20,549 nucleotides of DNA from positions 1-20,549 of the IMG/VR virus record IMGVR_UViG_3300010151_004024. The stretch is one strand, 5' to 3'. The translations under genes were made by a program, and so were the position numbers. Position 1 is the stretch's first letter. Each line of letters starts with the position of its first letter. This document shows positions 8,306 through 14,292 of this stretch, piece by piece. Source of the DNA: a virus. The notes below the pieces were generated by a model. That model saw nothing but the letters and a program-made list of their open reading frames with translations. It did not search any database and was not told where the DNA came from.

Positions 8306-8644
8306 TTATTGCTCCCACAAAGCCAACGCAGATTCTAACGGTGTGGGAATTTCTAGGGACCATCCGAGTTTGACGTTGGCTTCAGTTGGCATCCTATTAT
8401 ACCAAGCTATAACCCACCATAGTTGAGGATCTCCATAAAATTTGTGAGCTAATTTATAAAAACGATCACCTTGGGACCAAATGTGAGGGATACTTCCGAT
8501 GCTATTAATTTGATCTGCTGTGGGATATTTAAATTCTGGTGTAGAATATTGATCGATAAACTCTACATTCCTCTCTTTGAGAATTTTAGAATATGTTGGG
8601 CTACTATTGGTTATGAAGCTCCTATTGAAATATCTGGAAGTCAT
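8306..8644 (-). CDS. 53: LysM-domain baseplate wedge protein (gp53-like)
   Basis: In this 112-residue protein the C-terminal half is a LysM-type module: GDRFYKLAHKFYGDPQLWWV followed by IAWYNRMPTEANVKLGWSLEIP, ending at PTPLESAL. This is the form found in T4 gp53-type wedge proteins and in other contractile-tail baseplate proteins, where LysM serves protein-protein contacts in the wedge rather than acting as an enzyme. The N-terminal part (residues 1-50) has an aromatic, polar sequence (SRYFNRSF) typical of a short arm that inserts among neighbours. It lies nine bases after the preceding gene. Its SD (AGGATAA) is embedded in the last codons and stop of that gene, so translation is probably coupled. 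LysM assignment is strong; the gp53 label is by size, domain and position. Confidence 0.75.
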   Translation of the reverse strand: MTSRYFNRSFITNSSPTYSKILKERNVEFIDQYSTPEFKYPTADQINSIGSIPHIWSQGDRFYKLAHKFYGDPQLWWVIAWYNRMPTEANVKLGWSLEIPTPLESALALWEQ

Positions 8645-8653
8645 ATTTATTTC

Positions 8654-9583
8654 TTATCCTGTGATTAAAAAGTGCTTCGCCATCGAGCCGCCGCTGCCGA
8701 GCGCCGACGTGCCAGATCTTGCGCCACCTGATTTTTTTACGTTTTTAGAATAAGTTTTTCTTTGAAGCGCGTGTCGTCGCAGACGATTCTTATCTTGCCA
8801 ACTAATTGGATCATCCTCAAACTTTTCCTTGTCCCTAAGAAGATCTTGTTTGATTGCTTCGGCTCTTACATCAATTGGTACTTCGGTAGTTTGGATTTCA
8901 GATACAACGCTGCTGAAGGCGTCAGTATCGTCAAGGTTGAGAGAAGCATCGTTGGCGACTCCTCCAATATAAGGAAATAAGCCAGCGCGAGGTGCAAGCC
9001 CGGATTCTGTTTCCGCCCATCCCATGGCGTGATTATGTAAGACGGTAAAACTAAATGAAACATTAAGCTTCTTGGGATACAATCGGTTCTCTGCACCATC
9101 ATCAAATACCCCAGCATCCAAATCGGGAGCAAAAGTAAATCCATTAATCGTTCCCATCAAGCCTGTTTGTGCGGCGCGTTGTGAGTTTAAGCCCTTTGCA
9201 TCCGTTGACCAATTCATAAATTGTATTCTGCAAAATGGGCTACTACTTATCAAGCCATCGGCATCATAAGCGGGATAAAGAAATTGAGCCAAAGATGAAA
9301 CTTTCTGTAAATTTGTTACGGCTTCGGGCTGGCTCGAAGCAACGACATCAAACCCCATAGACATCACACGACTTGTATTTTGATAAGTTTGAAGGGGGTC
9401 CATTCTTCCATACGCTTGTTCTGAAGTCCAATTAGAAGTATAAGCATCCTCAAACTGCGTCATCATCGCTTTGAAGATGACCGAATATTTACTGGGAATA
9501 TGATAGATCTCGACTGTCTGACCGGCGTTTGCTAATTCTGCGCTCCCATCAATTGCGTCTATATATCCTGTTTTATCTGCCAT
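8654..9583 (-). CDS. Putative baseplate/tail-tube-associated protein (309 aa)
   Basis: Not recognised by a specific motif. The first 215 residues are beta-rich with regular strand patterns (VEIYHIPSKYSVIFKAMM; RVMSMGFDVVAS; LNVSFSFTVLHNHAMGW), as in tube-fold and baseplate tube-extension proteins. The segment GRMDPLQTYQNTSRV is followed by a helix (AVTNLQKVSSLAQFLYP), an arrangement seen in tube or baseplate proteins of large phages. The C-terminal 90 residues are polar and helical, ending in a Gly/Ser-rich tail (SGGARSGTSALGSGGS). It lies between the tape measure and the gp53-like gene, where T4-type phages often place gp48/gp54-like proteins that cap the baseplate and start the tube. That analogy is positional; I could not see direct gp48 or gp54 similarity. 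GGGGGAT is its SD. Confidence 0.45.
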   Translation of the reverse strand: MADKTGYIDAIDGSAELANAGQTVEIYHIPSKYSVIFKAMMTQFEDAYTSNWTSEQAYGRMDPLQTYQNTSRVMSMGFDVVASSQPEAVTNLQKVSSLAQFLYPAYDADGLISSSPFCRIQFMNWSTDAKGLNSQRAAQTGLMGTINGFTFAPDLDAGVFDDGAENRLYPKKLNVSFSFTVLHNHAMGWAETESGLAPRAGLFPYIGGVANDASLNLDDTDAFSSVVSEIQTTEVPIDVRAEAIKQDLLRDKEKFEDDPISWQDKNRLRRHALQRKTYSKNVKKSGGARSGTSALGSGGSMAKHFLITG

Positions 9584-9594
9584 CTTTTATCCCC

Positions 9595-12216
9595 CTATGC
9601 CAATCTCAGATCTAATCTTTGATCCACTAACTTAATTATAGTGCTGGCAAACTTATCCTCTCCTATTTTCAAAACAACTTCGGTAGTTGGTTGATTGGAG
9701 GATGCGTGAGACATATTTCTATTTCCATAGTTAAAGTTGCTTGCCGCCGATTGTGCTCCCCCTGTCGTAGCCGCCGCATTATTGACTGGCGTGACTGCTT
9801 GCGCTAACTGTGCTGCTTTAACAACAACTTCCACACCGGCTGAATTTGCAGCATCTATCACATCCTTCATCCCTTTCATAGATGCAGTAAAGTTAATAGA
9901 ATTATCTGCGGTGGTTTGCGAGATTGCTGTACCCAATTCTGCTAGTGCTGCGAGCTTTTCTGTTTCGACAAAACTAAGAGCCAAGACCAATTCGCCAACA
10001 CCCGTGGCTATTAAGCTAAATGCCCTGGCAATACCTTCCGATACTGCTTGAAAAGGATCTAGCGCAGTGGCAATTTGCCCCATCCCAGATAAGACATCAG
10101 TCATCGAGGAACCAGCATCCTTGAGGGTTCCGGCGAGATTAGCAAACGAATTCACCATAAATCCGATGCCCGCCGCCGCAGCTCCAATTCCTGCGCCGAT
10201 CATTAAAATTGCTCCACCCACAGCCAGAAGCGGTCCTGCAACAAAACCAGACACAGTTCCAAGCGCACCTAAAGCCGGAATCAATAAATACAATCCCACA
10301 ACAATCGCAGCAACGACACCGATAAGAATCCCTCCGTTATCCGCCATCGCTCCAATCGAGTCCGCCGCCATTGAGATGCCGAATGCTGCCAGAGCAATTG
10401 CCCCACCGATAGCTAAGATCACAAGAGCTAATCCAGCCATAGCACCGCCAGTAAAGATCGCGGCTCCGCCAACCGCAGTAAGTCCGGGTGCAGCGGCGGC
10501 TGATGAGCTTCCGATTGCTGCTTGGGCTGCTGCAAAACTCCCACTCACACCTTGTACTAATAATAAGCCACCCTGATAAACTGCCATAACCGCATTTACA
10601 GCCTTTATAGCAATTGCAACACCACCCACAACGAGAATCACCCCAGAAAGAATTTGTATCAATTCTTTATTTTCATCCATAAGTTTTGCAATCCCCGTTG
10701 CCGCCTCTGAAACTATATCAACCACGGGACCAACAGCCACGGCAAAGCTCGCCATTATTCCTTCCATCTTTTCCATAATAGGAATCGATTTTGTCACCAT
10801 TTCATTTAAATCTTTTTGACCTTGCGTAACTTCAACTTGTTTCGCCCCAAAAATACCTGCGGCTAGCGCAACATTACCCTGGGTTACAATTGCGGCAATT
10901 TGTTTTCTCTCCAAACGATCCATCGCTCCCCACGATTGACCAGATGCAAGAAAGCCTTCTCGCAGCATTTCATTTTTCTTCTCAAGGGATGCTGTCGCCA
11001 ACTCAGCAGCATTAACAATCGGTCCTCCCAGGACTGCGGCTAGTTTGCCCGCTGCGGTGGCGGCTGATTCCCAAGTATCAAGTGAATCCATTACACCAAG
11101 CAACGATTGCATTTCCACGCCAGCGGCTTTAGCTTGTTTTTCAAGATCAATAAACACTTCTGCTGCTCTAGCTCCAAATTGAGCAAGCTGTGGTGCAGCA
11201 GCCGCGAAGTCCGCCCCAAGTTTCTGTGGTGATATTCCAATATCTATTGTAGCCAGTTCAAGCGACAGGTCTTCGGCAGCTTTGGTTGAGAGCCCCATAG
11301 TTCTTGTCATGAATTGGAGGTTTTGAGCGAACGTTCCTGAGTCAACACCCACCTTTTCTAAGGTAGCTGCGGTGGTCGTAAGTGATTGCGCCATGTTATC
11401 GCTCAAGTTTGTAAAATCAGAAAAACCAGCGTGTAGTGCGGCTGCTGCTGCGCCAGCGTCAGCCATACTAATTCCTAGTGCTTTGTTGCTTTGACCAACA
11501 TCGCCAATCATTTGATCATATTTACCACCGGCTCCGGTGGCTTTGTTAAATGATGTAACAGCTGAATCAAAAGCTTTTGCAACCATTACAGAAGATTCAA
11601 ATACTTTATCAAATACGCTACCCAACATATTCGAGACTTTAAAAGTCTCTTTCATTTGCCGCGCAAATTCTTTTTGAGCATCCACATTATCTGTGATGGC
11701 ATCCAGTTGTGTAGTAATGCTGCCCAATAAAGTTTCAGAATATTTTACTTGGAGCCCGATCATGGCTCCAAGATTGGTAGCTAACTTGCCGCCTTTTGCG
11801 ACTTGTTCGTTATATTCTTCTTGAGCCTTTTCTCGGGCTTCAAAGCCTTTCTTCTGTATTGCAAAATTTTCGGTATTTTTTGCAACAGATTTTTCCAGAT
11901 GCGCTAGTTCGCGCTGCTCTAAAGGAGTAAGCTTTTCCTTAGCGTTTACTTTTTCATAAAGAGTCTTTAAATATTCCTGTTCGAATTCAAGTTTATCTTG
12001 TGCATATTTAAGCTCTGATGCTGCTCGGTCGCCTTCTTCACCAGATAGTTCTGATATTTTCTCGCGAATTGTTTGAGCTTCTTTAAGCTGCTTAACGCCA
12101 TCAAAGAGGCTTTTAACATTGTCTACGTTGATTTTCTTATTCGTATCTTGAAGCTTATTGATTCGCTTTTCTAGTTCAGCAATTTTTGCTTCAAGATTTT
12201 TAATGTCACCGGGCAT
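9595..12216 (-). CDS. Tape measure protein
   Basis: In this 873-residue protein residues 1-140 are almost entirely heptad-like charged helix (DIKNLEAKIAELEKRINKLQ onward), a probable coiled coil. Residues 150-500 are Ala/Gly-rich amphipathic helix. Strongly hydrophobic, membrane-like stretches occur at about 519-556, 589-618, 629-650 and 655-690. The extreme C-terminus (TEVVLKIGEDKFAST, then LVDQRLDLRLA) is a short beta-then-helix tip. This long helical protein with central hydrophobic segments and small end domains is characteristic of tape measures, which fill the tail tube, set tail length and may help DNA cross the inner membrane. By the usual scaling of about 1.5 angstrom per residue the tail would be roughly 130 nm; this is an estimate. 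It follows the hub-assembly genes, the normal place. No lytic transglycosylase or peptidase motif is visible. Confidence 0.9.
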   Translation of the reverse strand: MPGDIKNLEAKIAELEKRINKLQDTNKKINVDNVKSLFDGVKQLKEAQTIREKISELSGEEGDRAASELKYAQDKLEFEQEYLKTLYEKVNAKEKLTPLEQRELAHLEKSVAKNTENFAIQKKGFEAREKAQEEYNEQVAKGGKLATNLGAMIGLQVKYSETLLGSITTQLDAITDNVDAQKEFARQMKETFKVSNMLGSVFDKVFESSVMVAKAFDSAVTSFNKATGAGGKYDQMIGDVGQSNKALGISMADAGAAAAALHAGFSDFTNLSDNMAQSLTTTAATLEKVGVDSGTFAQNLQFMTRTMGLSTKAAEDLSLELATIDIGISPQKLGADFAAAAPQLAQFGARAAEVFIDLEKQAKAAGVEMQSLLGVMDSLDTWESAATAAGKLAAVLGGPIVNAAELATASLEKKNEMLREGFLASGQSWGAMDRLERKQIAAIVTQGNVALAAGIFGAKQVEVTQGQKDLNEMVTKSIPIMEKMEGIMASFAVAVGPVVDIVSEAATGIAKLMDENKELIQILSGVILVVGGVAIAIKAVNAVMAVYQGGLLLVQGVSGSFAAAQAAIGSSSAAAAPGLTAVGGAAIFTGGAMAGLALVILAIGGAIALAAFGISMAADSIGAMADNGGILIGVVAAIVVGLYLLIPALGALGTVSGFVAGPLLAVGGAILMIGAGIGAAAAGIGFMVNSFANLAGTLKDAGSSMTDVLSGMGQIATALDPFQAVSEGIARAFSLIATGVGELVLALSFVETEKLAALAELGTAISQTTADNSINFTASMKGMKDVIDAANSAGVEVVVKAAQLAQAVTPVNNAAATTGGAQSAASNFNYGNRNMSHASSNQPTTEVVLKIGEDKFASTIIKLVDQRLDLRLA

Positions 12217-12239
12217 AACCTATTCACCAATTTATAATT

Positions 12240-12575
12240 TTACTTAAAGGGCCATTTCAATCCAGTCTTGCGTGTAAAGGCTGTGGTTGCTTTATCCAAG
12301 TGTGCCTTATTCTTATAAGTCTTTGGATTGTTAAGACCATATTGATTCAATGAATCCATATATCTTTTTTCTTTCCCGATTGCGTTCGTGAAAGATTTGA
12401 TGTCGTGGCGATTGCCTTTTAGGGAAACGGGAATAGCAGAAGATCTTCCAAACATTTGATTAAGAATCGTCTTGACTCCAAAGCCAAACATCCTCAACCA
12501 ACTTTCATCCAGCTTATCACCGTTGGTAAGATCAATTACAATAGGGGCAAGTTCTTCTTCTTTTAGCTCATCCAT
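12240..12575 (-). CDS. Conserved-looking small protein of the tail operon, function unknown (111 aa)
   Basis: I do not recognise the family. It begins with an acidic stretch (MDELKEEELAPIVIDL), then LDESWLRMFGFGVKTILNQM, an amphipathic helix, then a basic C-terminal half (KGNRHDIKSFTNAIGKEKRY; KTYKNKAHLDKATTAFTRKTG) ending KWPFK. No cysteine, signal peptide or membrane segment is seen. It sits directly between the gp26-like/frameshift region and the tape measure gene, where tail assembly chaperones and other small assembly factors are encoded, so an assembly role is a reasonable inference. The ATG at 12575 was chosen because AGGAG lies 9 bases upstream; an earlier ATG after that SD runs into a stop after four codons. 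The gene is preceded by an inverted repeat. Confidence 0.6.
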   Translation of the reverse strand: MDELKEEELAPIVIDLTNGDKLDESWLRMFGFGVKTILNQMFGRSSAIPVSLKGNRHDIKSFTNAIGKEKRYMDSLNQYGLNNPKTYKNKAHLDKATTAFTRKTGLKWPFK

Positions 12576-12590
12576 TAGGCATATCTCCTC

Positions 12591-12613
12591 TTATCTAAAT
12601 AGTCATTAGATAA
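12591..12613 (-). repeat. 8-bp inverted repeat next to the SD of the 111-aa gene
   Basis: TTATCTAA (12591-12598) and TTAGATAA (12606-12613) are exact reverse complements separated by 7 bases. On the transcript the hairpin ends directly before GAGGAG, the SD of the 12240-12575 gene. The stem is AU-rich and has no U-tract, so it is a poor terminator. It could tune ribosome access or mark an mRNA processing site. The 58-base gap holds nothing else I can name. Confidence 0.4.
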
Positions 12614-12633
12614 AATAAAGGGCTTCAAGATGG

Positions 12634-12828
12634 CTAGCGGCTGCGGGAATTACCCATAGACTTTTCCATTTGTTCTTTTTCGTCTTCGAGTTGTTTGGCA
12701 AGTCGTCTTACATACCATTCGCGCAATTGAATTGGAAGATTATAGGCTTCGATAAAACTCCACCCACCATGATACTTTAAAACAAAAAATTGCTCATAAG
12801 TGTTCTCAACATATTCATCGTCCAGGCC
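12634..12828 (-). CDS. Frameshift extension of the gp26-like gene (C-terminal tail-assembly segment)
   Basis: These 64 codons lie in the +1 (equivalently -2) frame relative to the gp26-like gene and begin at its seven-T run. The sequence is GLDDEYVENTYEQFFVLKYH, then GGWSFIEAYNLPIQLREWYV and RRLAKQLEDEKEQMEKSM. It is helical, with a '(W/S)-x-x-E-x-x-x-LP-x-x-x-R-x-W' pattern reminiscent of the C-terminal extensions of phage tail assembly chaperones and of gp51-type hub assembly factors. The open frame reaches back to 12954, but the upstream ATG/GTG codons there have no SD and lie inside the gp26-like gene, translating to out-of-frame sequence. I therefore treat the region as the 3' part of a fusion of about 339 residues made by ribosomal slippage. 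A separate gene with a weak start, or a one-base sequencing error in the homopolymer, are the alternatives. Confidence 0.55.
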   Translation of the reverse strand, partial: GLDDEYVENTYEQFFVLKYHGGWSFIEAYNLPIQLREWYVRRLAKQLEDEKEQMEKSMGNSRSR

Positions 12829-13654
12829 AAAAAAAGTTGGCTGAAAAGGGTATATTAATTTGTGCTTCCGCGTCACAACTATCGCATGAGAAATCATGGC
12901 TAAGATCAATGTTAGGGCAAGCCTTTTCATAAACTGATCGGAGATAGGATGCATCGCGGGCGGGCATCAAATCAACAAACTTTTCAACCAACCCCCTTTC
13001 TGTTTCGCTTTCAATGGAAACAATAAACAATTTGTATTGATCTGTGAGTGAGGTTTCAGGAAGATTATGTTTCTTCCTTTTTTCAGATTGCATAAAGATC
13101 TTCTTTTCATCAGCGCCGGTCAATAGACGACACTCAACTGAAACCTTAGTAACCGGAAGTTCAACTGAAAATGTGCCATGAGATGAAACCGATGTCTCTG
13201 TTTCAAAACCATCACACCCCAGTGATTCCAAATTAAATGAATTCTCTTTCACTACACCGCAACTAGGGCAAGTAATTTTTGTCTTATACTCTGGACCAAA
13301 GCCGTTTATTCTGGCAGCAATAAGAAGGGCATTTTTATCGCCTGAATATAAATCATCTACTTTTATGCTCTCATCAATAATAATGTTTTGCAGCATTCGA
13401 TCTACGGCGACGCCCTTCTTCAATAAAGATTTGGATGTTAAAATATCTGTATCCTTTGCTGTCATATAACGAATCTCAATTGATTCTTTATTGTGTAAAG
13501 GATGTTCTTCTGAATAAAATTTGCCCTTTGTTGGTAAGTCCACAAACTCTGTGGGCAAAACAAAGTCTAATATGGATTTTTTTTCTATAATTGGTGGAGC
13601 ATCTGTCGCTCCGGTTTGATCGCTAGATCCGAGTCTTCCCTCGTTTCGTGACAT
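12815..13654 (-). CDS. 26: gp26-like baseplate hub/assembly protein with zinc-ribbon cysteines
   Basis: In this 279-residue protein the N-terminus is polar and disordered to about residue 28, then DFVLPTEFVDLPTKGKFYSE leads into a helical/beta core (IEIRYMTAKDTDILTSKSLL) of the type found in T4-like gp26 hub proteins and related tail-assembly proteins. Two CxxC pairs, Cys129/Cys132 (TCPSCG) and Cys257/Cys260 (SCDSCD), should bind one zinc ion. They flank a beta-rich then helical segment (SVELPVTKVSVECRLLTGAD). The chain ends INIPFSANFFWPG. T4 gp26 is implicated in hub assembly; the exact role here is inferred. AGAGGT four bases from the ATG decides the start. The last codons hold the seven-T run that may shift a fraction of ribosomes into the downstream frame. 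Confidence 0.65.
   Translation of the reverse strand: MSRNEGRLGSSDQTGATDAPPIIEKKSILDFVLPTEFVDLPTKGKFYSEEHPLHNKESIEIRYMTAKDTDILTSKSLLKKGVAVDRMLQNIIIDESIKVDDLYSGDKNALLIAARINGFGPEYKTKITCPSCGVVKENSFNLESLGCDGFETETSVSSHGTFSVELPVTKVSVECRLLTGADEKKIFMQSEKRKKHNLPETSLTDQYKLFIVSIESETERGLVEKFVDLMPARDASYLRSVYEKACPNIDLSHDFSCDSCDAEAQINIPFSANFFWPGR
12829..12835 (-). promoter_or_regulatory. Candidate programmed ribosomal frameshift site (seven T)
   Basis: On the coding strand the gp26-like frame reads AAC TTT TTT TGG CCT GGA CGA TGA. The T7 run allows tRNA-Phe to re-pair after a +1 or -2 shift, entering the frame that encodes the 64-residue extension. The zero-frame stop comes four sense codons after the run (TGG CCT GGA CGA), a typical layout for frameshift cassettes upstream of tape measure genes. 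Confidence 0.5.
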
Positions 13655-13685
13655 ATATACCTCTATCTGTTTATTTTAATGTGTG

Positions 13686-14249
13686 CTAGCTCTTTGCGCC
13701 AGTTGGTAGATTGACTTTGGTGCCACCCTTATCAAGCACCTGAATATATGCATTATCATACTTGAGTGTAATATCTATCTTTTGCATATCTTCGCTACCA
13801 TAATCTAGATCTCCAAATTTTACATCTTTGATCCAGGCGTTGTTAAGTACCCAAGTTTCCATTGGGGCTCCACCCTCAGATGCGTATTGATGGATCTTGA
13901 TTTGACCCAGTGCATCCAGAGAAGAAGCTTTTGAAACCGTTTTTAAATCTCCTCGCTCTGGAATGTTATATCCTGATTTCTCTAGCATTCTCATAACCTC
14001 GGCTGTTCCATTTGCGTCGGCGGGAACCAAGCAGTCGATAATAGTAAAAGTAATGTCATTCCATGTTACCCGCCCTGGATACCAGAACGTGTGATTCAAA
14101 TATTTTACCTCGCTTTCTCCAACGGAAAAAGAAGGCTTTGATACCTTTTCTACCAAAAACTCATTTATGCCGGTGCTAGCGCCCTTGACGGACAAAGTGA
14201 ACCTATATGAGCGTTTGGGTTGTAAATTGTTTTCTTGCCAAAATGCCAT
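13686..14249 (-). CDS. 19: Tail tube protein (gp19-like)
   Basis: This 187-residue protein is close in size to T4 gp19 (163 residues). It opens with YRFTLSVKGA and the loop/strand set EKVSKPSFSVGESEVKYLNH, then TFWYPGRVTWNDITFTIID, the conserved core of T4_gp19-type tube proteins. A helix (ANGTAEVMRMLEKSGY) follows, and the C-terminal strands (WVLNNAWIKDVKFGDLDYGS, KIDITLKYDNAYIQV) complete the beta-barrel that stacks as hexameric rings. The last 12 residues (KGGTKVNLPTGA) are a polar tail. It directly follows the sheath gene, as in T4-type genomes. AGGAG lies upstream of the ATG. The 43-base gap before it includes TATAAACA, a one-mismatch match to the T4 late promoter element, which is noted but unproven. 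Confidence 0.9.
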   Translation of the reverse strand: MAFWQENNLQPKRSYRFTLSVKGASTGINEFLVEKVSKPSFSVGESEVKYLNHTFWYPGRVTWNDITFTIIDCLVPADANGTAEVMRMLEKSGYNIPERGDLKTVSKASSLDALGQIKIHQYASEGGAPMETWVLNNAWIKDVKFGDLDYGSEDMQKIDITLKYDNAYIQVLDKGGTKVNLPTGAKS

Positions 14250-14292
14250 TACTTTTTATCTCCTACTGTTGTAATTAGTTCCATGTTTATAT

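Noticed and set aside
10067-10576. Long plus-strand open frame of 169 codons, Ala/Pro-rich
   Set aside because: It is antisense to the Ala/Gly-rich hydrophobic segments of the tape measure gene; biased codons suppress stops there. It has no SD and no recognisable protein features.
12229-12236. TATAAATT before the tape measure gene as a late promoter
   Set aside because: It would start transcription within a few bases of the ATG, removing the SD; a chance match in AT-rich DNA is more likely.
12829-12954. Separate start at 12954 (or 12897) for the frame ending at 12634
   Set aside because: No SD before any ATG or GTG there, and the region is fully inside the gp26-like gene; the upstream residues look like out-of-frame translation.
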